A stretch of DNA of 64,000 nucleotides. Origin: Pseudocercospora fijiensis CIRAD86. Lineage: Eukaryota > Ascomycota > Dothideomycetes > Mycosphaerellales > Mycosphaerellaceae. This document shows, piece after piece, positions 54,150-64,000 of the stretch; position 1 is the stretch's first letter; the number at the start of each line of letters is the position of its first letter. Location of the stretch: the NCBI RefSeq assembly GCF_000340215.1, contig NW_006921533.1, positions 4,800,979 through 4,864,978 on the forward strand, written 5' to 3'. Made by a program: the position numbers and the translations under genes. The notes under the pieces were generated by a model. It worked only from the letters and a program-made list of their open reading frames with translations. It was not told the DNA's origin and made no database searches.

Positions 54150-55440
54150 GTATTTAGTATAGCGAAGACTCCTACGAAGAAACCTAGCGTAGGTAGGACG
54201 GCTTTAAATTCGAATAAGAAGAAGGCGACGGCGTAGTAGAAGAAGAAGTTAGAGGATATCGGCTCGCAGTTTCTACGACTAGCTCGTTATAAGTCAACCT
54301 ATATTAAGGCTATACTTCTTAGCCTTAAGAAGTTCAAAGACAATAGCAAAATAACCGATAATTAAACCTTTAAGGCTACCGACTAGCGTACGCTCGCTAC
54401 GTATATATCGCTAAAGTATAAGGTATTTTTTAAGTAGGACTTACTAAAGGGCAAATAGCGTAAGATAAAGAAGGAGTTTAGGCCGTATACGAGGCACCTA
54501 AAGCATATTAGCGGGTAGAGTAGTAACTACCCTCCGCGGCCGGAAAACGAGGAGATTATACGTACGTACTTCGATAGTAACGAAGAGTATCGAGAGTTTA
54601 AGAACGCGGCGCCGGACTTCGCGATAGAAATAGAAAAGATATATAGACGAGACGTTGCGACTAGCGATAACGCGATAAGTAGATAGCGACTAGCGGACGT
54701 AGATTCTAATAGTAGTAAGGGTAAGAGTAAGGGTAAGCCTATAGAAGAGATTAGCTTAGAAGCCGAGTTGCCGGACGAGGAGGTAGAGGTTATTAACGAG
54801 CTAGAAGACGTCGATTTAAGCGGCTTATCTAACTACGAGAGATAGACAATTATTGCCGCTCGGAATACGAGGGCTAATAAGAAGTAGAAGTAGAAGGCGG
54901 TAGCTAAGAAGAAGGTAGAAGCCGGTTACTCGAAGGACTTTAAATAGTCGCTAAAGAAGGCTATACTACTATTCTAGCAAACTATAGCAACCTTAGCTAA
55001 GTTAGTCGACAAGCCGGCTATATAAACTAGCGCTATCTCGATAGTTAGTAACTACTTTATAGACGACGACGTCCTTCTAAATGTTTCCTTTAAGGACAAG
55101 ATACTTATCCTTACCGAGATTGGTACCGAGAATAGTCCTATTAAGTACGCTTAGCTAACTGTTAGTTAGCTTTAAGATACTAAGAAAACCGAGCTATTCT
55201 CGAAGTACTTTATCGCCCTTCTTACTTGTATTAAGTAGGCTTAATAGGCTTAATTAGCGCGTAAAGAACAGCTACGATAATAGCACTAATAGTAGCAGAT
55301 ACGGCCTTAGCTTATAGGTAACTATCCGCCGCAGAATAGATAGTATTAAGTGGAATATAGGAGGCTAGGTTAAGTTAGAAGAATTAGCTAAAGTCGAGGT
55401 TAGCTTTCCGAGTCCGAGCTAATATTTTATATTTAGGAGC
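54150..55440 (+). pseudogene. Harbinger accessory ORF (RIPed)
   Basis: The plus frame with TAR stops decodes as a charged protein: AKKKVEAGYSKDFK, IATLAKLVDKPAI, SIVSNYFIDDDVLLNVSFKD, and earlier an acidic stretch LPDEEVEVINELEDVDLSGL. Autonomous Harbinger elements carry a second Myb/SANT-like or DNA-binding gene besides the transposase. Position and charge fit, but no Myb signature could be confirmed through the mutations. Confidence 0.45.
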
Positions 55441-55849
55441 TCGGAGAGTGCAGTCTTTATACTAATAATAATATAGGGGTTGTAATTGATTCGACTTTGT
55501 TAGCATTCGACTAGGCTTTAACGAACTTTACGTAATTTGCTATTATATAAAGTATAAATTCTATACTCTTTACTTCCTAAAGTTAACCCCGCTAAGACCG
55601 CACTAAAGTAACGTTAAGCATACTCGTAACTGCTAACTAGAGAAACCGAGACCTAGTTTAGAGATAACAATATACGACTAATAGCTATATATAGGAAAGA
55701 ATACTATATTCGCTACCTAAAACGCCCCTCTCGTCCCCCGCTAAATATACTAGGTAGCCTACGACCTCTATATACTATTCCTCGTCCTTCTCCTACGCTC
55801 TACGTATATCTAGACTATATATTTCGAGATAACGCAAGTAACTTAACTA

Positions 55850-56920
55850 CATTCTAACGGCTATATCTTCTCTAAATTGCTATCCTTTATTACCGAGACC
55901 TATATTGCCTAGATCGTTATCTTCTAGCTCTAACAACCCTTTATAATCGTCCTTATTATAAGGTACGTCGTCGAGGTCGTCGAATAGGTAAGTCTCTTCG
56001 TTTAGCGGCTAAGAGCTATGCCCGACAATAAAGTTATAAAGGACAAAGTAGGCGGTAATAAACCTTAGTTGCGCTATAAGCGAATAGCCTCTATAAGCGC
56101 CTTAAGCTAGTATTTTAAACCGCTTCTTTAATACGCCGAAGAGTCGCTCGATAACGTTATAGAGCTAAGAGTGCCGTAGGTTATATAACTCTTCCTTCGT
56201 CTCCGGCCGCAGTTTAGACTTAATCTGTTCTCGAAGGTAATACCTTATCGACTAGTATAGTACTAACAATCGCTTCTTATTAAAGGAGTATCTAGCGTCG
56301 GCAAGATAATAGCGGTTCTTAGGCACGTTAAAGCCTTGCCTTACTATACGGTCGTATATAGTAGTGTCCGCCGCTAACCCTTTATAACTAACTAAGATAT
56401 AGTGCAACTTTATATTAAACCTATAGGCCGCTATTACGTTAGTAGAAACCTATTCTTTGCGATTACGCTATAACGACTAATCTTCCGCTAACAAAGTTAT
56501 AGGTATATAAGAGCCGTTAAGGGCACCGAGCGCACTATAGAAGAAGTTAAACTTGCTAGGCTCTTTACTAGCGCCGAAGGTATATAGCTTCTCGTATAAT
56601 AACTCGTTACCTCGCGGCACCTATATATATTCGCTTTATAGTCGATAGAAGATCTTGCTTACTTCCTTTATAACGCGCGTAAAGGTTTTAAACGAGTGCT
56701 AATATATCCTTCGTAGTATCCTAATCGAGGTATTGTTCCTTAGGAAGTCGTAGAAGATTATAGTCTTCTCGGCGGTCGAAACGGTACTATTACCTATTAA
56801 TCTACTTTCCTCGAGCTTCGTAATTAGGTCCTTTAATACTACCTATCGTAGGCTAGTTACTATATAATAATAGTCTTCTAGACTATTAAGATACCGAAAT
56901 ACCTCCCTCCTACCCTTTAA
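55850..56920 (-). pseudogene. Harbinger DDE transposase, HARBI1-like (RIPed)
   Basis: The decoded minus frame contains GNSTVSTAEKTIIFYDFLRN, FKTFTRVIKEVSKIFYRL, FFYSALGALNGSYIPI (first catalytic region), RNRKE-VSTNVIAAYRFNIK, GLAADTTIYDRIVRQGFN (second Asp region), YYLADARYS, and LYNVIERLFGVLKKRFKIL (third acidic residue region). This order is that of the HARBI1/DDE_Tnp_4 family. Stops are TAG/TAA, mostly at likely Gln or Trp positions. Inactive in this copy. Confidence 0.7.
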
Positions 56921-57414
56921 GGGCTCTATTAGCGTTTAAACTACGCCTATAGGCCTATACTACCGTTTCCGACCGCTTCGAGAACGCGACGAGTACTAGA
57001 AAGCCGTCGAGGTAGTAAGCGTAGCTCTAGCGACCGTACTAACGATAAGAGCGAGAATAATAGGGTTGTCTATAGCGACTTTAATATAATAGCTAAAAGA
57101 GATAGTATTTAGCAAAGGTATATAATATATATATATGCGTTAAAGGGCTATATACGCGACTACGATACGGTCTCCTTAGCTATTACTAATTATAGCAGTT
57201 AAATCCTCGATTTCGAGTAGGTATAGGCTATTCCGACTTTCTAAGCCTAAACTAGTCCAAATACGGCAAACCGCGACCGTAGGCCTATACACTATATCGA
57301 ATATCCTATTCCTACGCTTATAGTCGGATATTGAGGTATACGAGTTAGATATTCTATATAGGAATAGTAGAAACCTACAGGAATGGAATATCCGACCCCT
57401 AGGTATATACAACC

Positions 57415-58021
57415 TAGAGTGCGTCTACTTCTACCCCGGTGGATCGGTTGGAGATGATGGCTTTGAGTTATGCCGGCCTCTGAGTTCTTCGCTTGACAGG
57501 CCTAGACGAGAGCTTGGCGGGTCCCGAAACAAGGGGGTCACCCTGTATCTCAGTATCTGTCCGATCATCTCATCCGGCAAACGCCCATGGCAACGATCCG
57601 TCCACCTCGTTGGCAATAGTGAACATCCTATGACGACTTGGTGGCGATACCTCCTACTCTGTGCTCATCCTTCACAATTTCTCTGCTGAGCTCGATTCAT
57701 CATGATCAGAGAGAATCATCATCCAGTAAAGTTGGATGCTTGGCCCGTTTAGGGCGATCCAGCAGTCTTTAATCCCTCCTATGAGACAGTGGAAGGGTTC
57801 GGGATGTTGCTTGGAGCTTACGAGATGCAGGCGAAATCCCTCCGCGAGCAATGGGCGGAGAAGAAATGCAAAATTGGAATACTCATAGGAAGCCCAATTC
57901 TACGCTCAGTCGCGGCCAGGACACTGTGTTAACGCTAACCCAGGTATATCTACGGAGCTCGTGATATAGATCCGAGATCGATCGAGAGAGTCCGAAATTT
58001 CGCGCATAATGGTTCCAGGGA
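57415..58021. other. Right flank of Harbinger element; no intact gene
   Basis: CA and TG return about 20 bp after the element. A few open frames exist on the minus strand (57,431-57,616; 57,883-58,182), but none joins convincingly to the degraded gene upstream. Confidence 0.45.
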
Positions 58022-59300
58022 TTAGGAATGTCTCTCCACCACCCTCTCATCCGCTGTTCCAGATGTGACACTATGTTTGTCCCGGCTAGTGGCAATCGGC
58101 ATCTCAGCATCATCGTACGGGGCCTGCTTGCCGCTGGTAGACTGTGCGCCACCCTTTCGATGTTCCACTGCGACATCATCATTGTTGTCTAACAAATCTG
58201 ACTCTCCAGGCCACTATGTCCGTCGTCTCATATCATCCGGAGGAGTTTCAGGTCGGTCCAAGTCTTGCAAGGCTTCGCGGCTGGTAGGAACTGGGGGAAC
58301 AGCATTCGCAGGGTTCTCTGGGCTTGCTCGTTGCTCTCGGTCTGTTTCGCTAGAGTCCTGCACGCCTGCTCCGAACTCGATATCTTCAGTTGCTTTCAGG
58401 AATGACCTACGAGACTTCTCTTCTCTCTGACCTCCAGTCGCTTGTCCTTGCACAGAGGTCTCAGTAGAGAGTGGAATGGTGACGTGGTGAGACCGCTTGG
58501 CGGCATGTCTCCGAAGAGTGTTCGCAACTATATTATGTCTTGAACGAAGACTTGTCCTCTTCGATATTCTATAGATGGCCACTTCAGGAGCAACGCTCTG
58601 GCCAGGCCACTTGGTATAACGTCTATGAGCTGTATCTCCTGTCTTTCTCGTGGTGTGGAAGCTTTGTGGTGTTTTTATTAGTCTTCTGCCCTGGTTGTGA
58701 CTTGTCGCATCTTTGCTCCTGCTAGACATCCTCGTCATTATGTGAGCTCCGTTGACGTTCTCGGAGGCTGATTGCCGCTGAGCACGAACGTCTTCTTCAG
58801 AAGGAAGCTAGGCCGTCTAGCTGGGTAGGGTTCCTTCGTCTTGCAACAAAGATTTCCTGGTGTGGCTGGCAATCTCTGCAGCTTCTGCGCGAATGCGTTC
58901 GGCATCCTCCTCGTTCCGATGTGCTCGGTCTCCCATAAGAACATCAAAGTCCTCTTGATGGTCTTCTCGTGCATCTGTTTGCGCGCCACCACCTTGTACA
59001 TCGTGTCTATCCAGAGGAATATTATCATGCTCCTGTACTTCTTCAGCTCTTTAACGGACGGCCTCTTCCGCTCGGTAAGCATTGCCAGCCAAGTGCTGGC
59101 AGAAATGGCATCATCTCGCCTTGTGGCATCGATGTGATTGCGGAGGATGTCGCCATCGGAGGATTTCTGCTCATTCGAGTACGCATATCGGAGGTGATGT
59201 TGTGCGCGCAGAGGAAGGGAAGCGAAGGGCTGAGGTCATACGCCAGCGACGAAAAGGGTTCGGGCACAGGATTGATTTTCCTATCTCAGCGAGGGTCGGC
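58022..59300 (-). pseudogene. Hypothetical gene degraded by CAR-to-TAR stops beside the Harbinger element
   Basis: One minus frame reads as continuous coding sequence from about 59,095 to 58,022: HLAGNAYRAEEAV, EHDNIPLDRHDVQGGGAQTD, EDFDVLMGDRAHRNEEDAER, RIRAEAAEIASHTRKSLL, then SEEDVRAQRQSASENVNGAH, ESDLLDNNDDVAVEHRKGGA. It is broken by one TAA near 59,055, two TAGs near 58,805-58,815, and a TAG at 58,214-58,216; each is one CpA transition from a Gln codon. A frame break lies further upstream (about 59,100), where DILRNHIDATRRDDAIS is in another frame. The protein is acidic and polar with no recognised domain. Confidence 0.5.
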
Positions 59301-59878
59301 CCGAAAACTCTGGCCAGCACCGAGAATAATAGCGGCGTAGGGATTATGGCACGTGGTAGGCAAGAATTCTTGAATTGTCCACTGTTCCAAGGATCGTCCG
59401 CTCCGGATCTACTCCCTGCTCACGTGGCTTGGTCCTTGGTCTTCGACAATAGGACCTGCAGCTTTGGTTTGACCGATTCCCTGGGCTATTGTTGCCGTGT
59501 CGTTGTCTGGGCGGTGAAGGAATCTTCCGCCCGACCTCACCGCTGCCCGCGTCCACATCATCTGCTCCGTCACAGCAGGTACCTGACCATGCTTCATTCT
59601 GAGAAGCCGTTGCCATCTGGCAAGAACGACTCTGCCCAGGCTGCGTCACCGAACTCATATCTGGGCCTGAATCAGCCAGTGTCGCCGCGGTCCACACCAA
59701 AATGTATGTCACTTATGTCGCTTCTCCCCTCATATATGTGCCTACCTATCCATCACAGTCTTGGAACACTACCGTCATGTGACACTTGGACGAGCACCTC
59801 GGTCCTACCTTGACTTGACTGCGCACACGAGCCTTTCATATTTTACCCCTCAGTCCACAAGACATACATCTGCTTATC
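59301..59878. other. Upstream region of choline kinase gene; no gene supported
   Basis: Open frames on both strands lack coding features. The final 100 bp, rich in C/A/T, are the likely leader of the choline kinase gene. Confidence 0.4.
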
Positions 59879-62152
59879 ATGTCGCCTACAGCTGTGTCAA
59901 TCTCTCGGCGTACTGAGACCATCTCGCCTCTGATTCTTGGACAGCAGAAGAGCGTCGACGATTTTCAGATTGGCAGCAATGGGACCAAGCTACCACAGGT
60001 GAAGAGTCCGAAGGATAAGCGCCTCTCCGGCAGACCATCACTGGTGTCCAGTCCGTCGTTGAAGTCCTCTCAAGCACCACTGGATGGCACGGCACCAGAC
60101 GACAATGAGCAAACTACCGCTCGGAATGAGGCACACGGCCACCATGAATCGCTCGATCATCTCGTTGACCAGATATCCGCGTGGATCCTCGAGAAGCGGG
60201 ACAAACGACACCGACGTAAGGCAAATCGTGCTGCACGCAAGGCTGCGGAAGCCGAGATAGATGCCATCCGCACTTCAGAGAGGCGCCATTCTGATGCTTC
60301 GGATGAATCTGTGGATCTTGAAAAACTCGAACGCATTGTCAAACAGAACCTGAACTTCCGAAAGCCTTCAATGCGAAGAGGCTCGATTCTGAGGAGCAAG
60401 ACTTCTATGCGCAGACTGCTCCGAAAGCAATCTAGCGCTTCCGATTCGGAATACCTCGATGGCGAGATCGTTGTGCCAACGTGTGATGTATGTCTCGACA
60501 ATTCGAAGACCCTGGCTTACTCTGGTGGCGGTGGTGCCTCCGACCTGTCTTCGGATGAGGAGAGCCCGGAGCTCAAACGAGGTGCTTCGATCCGTGACTA
60601 CGATGCATGGGCAAAGTTCAAGTTCGAGATTGTGCGACTCGCACAAACCTTGCACATCAAGGGCTGGCGAAAAGTGCCAATGGAAAGGAGTGCAGGTATC
60701 GAAGTGCAGCGGCTGAGCGGTGCTCTGACGAATGCTGTGTATGTGGTCTCGCCACCATGCGATCTGGAGCTCGCGAAACAAGATGAGGCTGGCAATGTCG
60801 TGAAAATCCGCAAGCCGCCACCAAAGCTTCTACTCCGTATCTATGGTCCGCAAGTGGAGCACTTGATCGACCGTGATGCCGAGTTGGCCATATTACGACG
60901 TCTTGCTCGGAAGAAGATCGGGCCGCGACTCCTAGGTTGTTTCGCCAACGGTCGCTTCGAGGAGTTCTTCCATGCCAAGCCTCTCACTCCAGAGGAATTG
61001 AGATGTCCCGACACCAGTCGCCAGATTGCAAAGCGCATGCGAGAGCTTCATGATGGTATGGAACTTCTTGAGCAGGAACGCGATGATGGGCCTTTCGTTT
61101 GGCGGAACTGGGACAAATGGCTAGACCGTGTCGAGCAGATTGTTACATGGATGGACGAGCAGGTCAAGCAGCTGGAGCCTGGCACCAAGCCAACTGGATC
61201 CAAGACTTGGCTGCGAAGAGGACACATCTGTGGTCTGCCTTGGCCAGAGTTTCGTGCTGTGGTGGAGAAGTATCGTGACTGGCTCACATCCCAGTACGGC
61301 GGTGCCAAGCAGATGCGAGAGAAGTTAGTATTTGCGCACAACGATACGCAGTACGGCAACATCCTTCGCATGGTGCCGACGGGCGAGAGTCCACTTCTTC
61401 TGCCGGCCAATACGCACAAACAGCTGGTCGTGATCGACTTCGAATATGCGAGTGCCAATACCAGGGGTCTGGAATTTGCCAACCACTTCACCGAGTGGGG
61501 ATACAACTACCATGACGAGAAGAAGCCATACGCGTTTCTGCCGCAAATGTACCCAACACCAGAAGAGCAAGATCGATTTATCCGATCATATGTGAGGCAC
61601 CGACCGCAATTCAATGTCTCTACGCCCAAGATGGCCCCAGCCGATCCCGAGACGCCGGGTGATGTGTCTAGGAGACCAACTACCAGTATCTCGGATTTCA
61701 TGCTTGACGCCAGGAATCCGCAGCAGCCATCGCCTGCCCAAACATCCTTGTCAGAAGAAGAGATGGCTCGGAAAGCAGCAGAAGATGGAGCAGTCAAGCG
61801 ACTTATGGAAGAGACTCGCTGGTGGAGACTGGCGAATTCTGCTCAATGGGTGGCCTGGGGTCTCGTACAGGCCAAAGTACCAGGCATGCCAGCCTTTGAT
61901 GCCACAACTCCAGATCCTCAACACGAGGGAGAGAGTGCAGAGGAGCTGCTTGGTGAAGGGCACGAATTCTACAAGGAGATGGTCCAGAAGCAGCAGGGAG
62001 AGGATGTCGAAGAGGAAGAGGAATTCGACTACCTCGGATATGCTCAGCATCGTGCCATGTTCTTCTGGGGCGATGCGATACAACTAGGTCTGGTGAAGCC
62101 TGAAGATCTGCCCGAGGAGAGCAGGGAGAAGATCAAGATGGTTCCGTACTAG
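59879..62152 (+). CDS. CKI1: Choline/ethanolamine kinase (Cki1-like)
   Basis: ATG at 59,879; 757 residues, no intron. The long N-terminal part is basic and Ser-rich, as in other fungal choline kinases, and includes RKPSMRRGSILRSKTSMRRL, probably phosphorylated. The kinase part starts near residue 240 and shows HLIDRDAELAILRRLARKKI, the Brenner motif AHNDTQYGN (His487, Asp489) and the choline kinase motif VIDFEYASANTRGLEFANHF (Asp520). The C-terminal segment SAQWVAWGLVQAKVP and FDYLGYAQHRAMFFW closes the fold. It phosphorylates choline or ethanolamine with ATP as the first step of the Kennedy pathway in the cytosol. An insertion rich in Pro/Ser (about 575-640) interrupts the C-terminal lobe. 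Confidence 0.92.
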   Translation: MSPTAVSISRRTETISPLILGQQKSVDDFQIGSNGTKLPQVKSPKDKRLSGRPSLVSSPSLKSSQAPLDGTAPDDNEQTTARNEAHGHHESLDHLVDQISAWILEKRDKRHRRKANRAARKAAEAEIDAIRTSERRHSDASDESVDLEKLERIVKQNLNFRKPSMRRGSILRSKTSMRRLLRKQSSASDSEYLDGEIVVPTCDVCLDNSKTLAYSGGGGASDLSSDEESPELKRGASIRDYDAWAKFKFEIVRLAQTLHIKGWRKVPMERSAGIEVQRLSGALTNAVYVVSPPCDLELAKQDEAGNVVKIRKPPPKLLLRIYGPQVEHLIDRDAELAILRRLARKKIGPRLLGCFANGRFEEFFHAKPLTPEELRCPDTSRQIAKRMRELHDGMELLEQERDDGPFVWRNWDKWLDRVEQIVTWMDEQVKQLEPGTKPTGSKTWLRRGHICGLPWPEFRAVVEKYRDWLTSQYGGAKQMREKLVFAHNDTQYGNILRMVPTGESPLLLPANTHKQLVVIDFEYASANTRGLEFANHFTEWGYNYHDEKKPYAFLPQMYPTPEEQDRFIRSYVRHRPQFNVSTPKMAPADPETPGDVSRRPTTSISDFMLDARNPQQPSPAQTSLSEEEMARKAAEDGAVKRLMEETRWWRLANSAQWVAWGLVQAKVPGMPAFDATTPDPQHEGESAEELLGEGHEFYKEMVQKQQGEDVEEEEEFDYLGYAQHRAMFFWGDAIQLGLVKPEDLPEESREKIKMVPY

Positions 62153-62787
62153 AGCGGTCTAGCAAGACACGGTGAGCAGGAAGGTATTGGGCAGCGAAGT
62201 GTATATATGAGCCTCCATCTTTTTCATATCGGCTGTATGATACTGTGTATATCAAGCCATCCCATCCATACCGGGCGGTCTTGTCGAGTGACGTCAACTG
62301 TTTATGTCGCGTTGGCGTGGATGCAATGCCTTCGCCGGTATGTGCTGGTCGTAAGAAAGACACATATCGATGCATGTTGAACTACAAGAATGTGTCACCA
62401 GGTCGCTTGGGGCTTGTCGCTTCAGTGCATGTTGAATTACACATTGCAAGGCATAGGTAGTCGCATTGGGTGGTAATCCGTAATTCCGACACCGCGTGGC
62501 CGACAACGCTTAGATCTATTGCAGTGTCCATCATTTCGCATCTCAAATCCCCAGTTCTGCTGAATATGAGTTGGAGCGGATTTGTCAAAGGGTACTGGGC
62601 AAGAAAGACATGAAGGCGGTTGAGAGGACGGAAAGCAGCGAAGAAGACAAGATGCATCTGCTTTCCCCTCGTGCACGAGCCACTGAGGTGGCCGGCACAG
62701 CGGACCGAGCTCCGGCTCGGAAGCTGGGAATCGTTTTTTTTTAGTTCGTCTGAAGATGAAGTCGCATTCGATGTACCATACCGTAGC
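62153..62787. other. Intergenic region between CKI1 and DRS1; no gene seen
   Basis: About 600 bp, with a partial duplication TGCATGTTGAACTACA/TGCATGTTGAATTACA at 62,372 and 62,429. A T9 run lies near 62,733, just before the DRS1 start. Confidence 0.5.
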
Positions 62788-64000
62788 CATGGCTTTCGTT
62801 GATGACCTGGTCGGCACACTGTCGGATGGCGACAATATTTCAGATGAAGAAATATCAGAAGAAGAAGAAGAAGAAGTAGTGGAAGTCGCACCAAAGGGCA
62901 AGAAGAGAAAACGAGAAGAAAAGCGAGAGCAGAGCCCGGTGAAGAAGCAGAAAGATGATACAGATGCGAAAGATCCAGACCTCAACCCGAACTTCGAGTT
63001 CGAAAGTGCTGGAGGCTCTGCTGCATTAGATGATCTGGATATATGGGCGCAAAGCGGCAGCACAGCTGCACAGGACAACATCGATGCCATCATAGCTCGC
63101 AAGCGTAGTGCGAAGAGTGGCGCAAATAAGGCTGCTGTCGAGGAAGTAGCCGAGATTGAGGAGGATCTAGAAGATGAGGACCCAGTATCTGACGAAGATT
63201 CGGAAGGAGCGGACAGTGATGAGGGCGAATTCTCTACCGCCATCGAGTTTGGAGACGGCGAGGTCGATGGAGATTCAGAGGAGGAGGACGGAAGCGACGA
63301 TGAAGATAAAGAGGAAAAGGGCTTGGTATCTGGCGACGAGGAAGAGGAGACAGAAGTTGCTCACGCAGTGCCGCATCCTGATGATGCGGCAGACTCAGGC
63401 TCAGAGGACGGTGAGGATGCCATTGAAGCGGAACGGCGCAATGCCTTCTTCGCTGCTGAAGAGACGAAAAGTGCGAAAGCAACTGCGACTGCCTTTCACT
63501 CCATGAACTTGTCGCGACAGATATTGAAGGGCCTGGCCGCTGTAGGGTTTGACAAGCCCACACCTATCCAGGCCAAGACCATACCTGTCGCTCTCGAGGG
63601 CAAGGATCTCGTAGGAGGCGCCGTCACAGGATCTGGAAAGACTGCTGCATTCCTTATTCCTATACTGGAGCGTCTGTTATACCGACCAAGAAACGCTGCG
63701 ACCACTCGCGTGGCCATCCTCATGCCCACCCGTGAGCTTGCCTTACAGTGCTTCAACGTTGCCAAAAAGCTTGCTGCTCATACCGATATCACTTTCGGTC
63801 AAGCAATTGGTGGTCTAAACTCGCGCGAACAAGAGAAGCAGTTGAAGCTCAGACCCGACATCGTCATTGCCACTCCTGGACGATTCATTGATCTCGAGCG
63901 CAACTCTGCCTCTTTCGCTGTCAACACGATCGAGATTCTCGTTCTGGATGAGGCAGATCGTATGCTTGAGGAAGGGTTCGCCGATGAGCTGAACGAAATC
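62788..64000 (+). CDS. DRS1: DEAD-box RNA helicase Drs1 (DDX27), 5' part, truncated by window edge
   Basis: The ATG at 62,788 lies in a strong context (GCCATGG) and gives [16 protein letters not shown]; an in-frame ATG at 62,755 would add 11 residues. The N-terminal 220 residues are acidic with lysine patches. The helicase core then shows the Q motif [14 protein letters not shown], motif I AVTGSGKT (about 63,618-63,641), motif Ia [10 protein letters not shown], motif Ib TPGRFID and motif [10 protein letters not shown] (about 63,941-63,964). The frame is open to base 64,000. The FHSMNLSR entry and acidic N-terminus fit Drs1, a nucleolar helicase for 27S pre-rRNA processing and 60S assembly. 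Confidence 0.88.

Larger units (their letters stand above)
53896..57414. mobile_element. PIF/Harbinger DNA transposon, 3.5 kb, RIPed
   Basis: Left end GGTTGTGTATACCT and right end (reverse complement) GGTTGTATATACCT form short terminal inverted repeats. A 3-bp TAG duplication flanks them (53,893-53,895 and 57,415-57,417), close to the TWA target sites of Harbinger elements. The minus strand decodes as a DDE transposase and the plus strand as a second, accessory ORF, the usual two-gene layout. CpA/TpG depletion starts about 100 bp inside the left end and stops at the right end, so RIP is confined to the element. Confidence 0.75.

Noticed and set aside
58736..58740. TAATG stop-start overlap between two minus-strand ORFs as a coupled translation site
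   Set aside because: The upstream ORF is in the wrong frame of a degraded gene; the coding frame passes through this point without using that stop.

Overview
The window looks like nuclear DNA of a filamentous ascomycete (Pezizomycotina, plausibly a plant-associated Dothideomycete). Genes carry short GT-AG introns (mostly 49-70 bp) with CTGAC/CTAAC branch sites. They encode typical fungal proteins (Kap95, Scs7, choline kinase, an RBM39/Rsd1-type splicing factor, Drs1). Repeats carry a strict RIP signature in which CpA and TpG are almost absent while CpG is kept. The class-level placement is an inference.

Layout. 1-21,770 is one RIP-saturated block of nested mobile elements: a gag-like remnant, a RecQ-like helicase remnant, several minisatellites, and a DUF6589-like gene split by a 9,562-bp hAT transposon (11,150-20,711; TIRs beginning TAGACC, 8-bp target duplication AAAGTTAC). 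The hAT element carries its transposase, other cargo ORFs, and two genes that decode as histone H3-fold proteins. Nearly all their in-frame stops fall where histone H3 has glutamine, as expected if CAA/CAG became TAA/TAG by RIP. This transposon-borne histone H3 pair is the most unusual content of the window.

21,770-53,895 is ordinary gene-bearing DNA. Beside the repeat block lie a cysteine-rich secreted-protein pseudogene with two RIP-type nonsense codons and a small TA-flanked MITE. Then come a peroxisomal fructosyl-amine/sarcosine-type oxidase, a membrane coiled-coil protein, a methyltransferase and two small secreted cysteine-rich proteins. A possible catabolic group follows (truncated SDR, bicupin dioxygenase, alpha/beta hydrolase, ketopantoate-reductase-like enzyme). 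Housekeeping genes come next: RBM39/Rsd1-like, SCS7, KAP95 and a ribonucleotide reductase inhibitor-like protein with a PIP-box. Several hypothetical genes and a Kex2-processed cysteine-rich peptide gene complete the region.

53,896-57,414 is a second RIPed block that coincides with a 3.5-kb PIF/Harbinger element. The gene next to it (about 58.0-59.3 kb) is degraded by CAR-to-TAR stops, suggesting RIP leakage. 59,879-64,000 holds choline kinase and the 5' part of the DRS1 DEAD-box helicase gene, cut by the window edge. Coordinates of RIPed genes are approximate; intron-containing genes were modelled by hand from splice signals and frame continuity.
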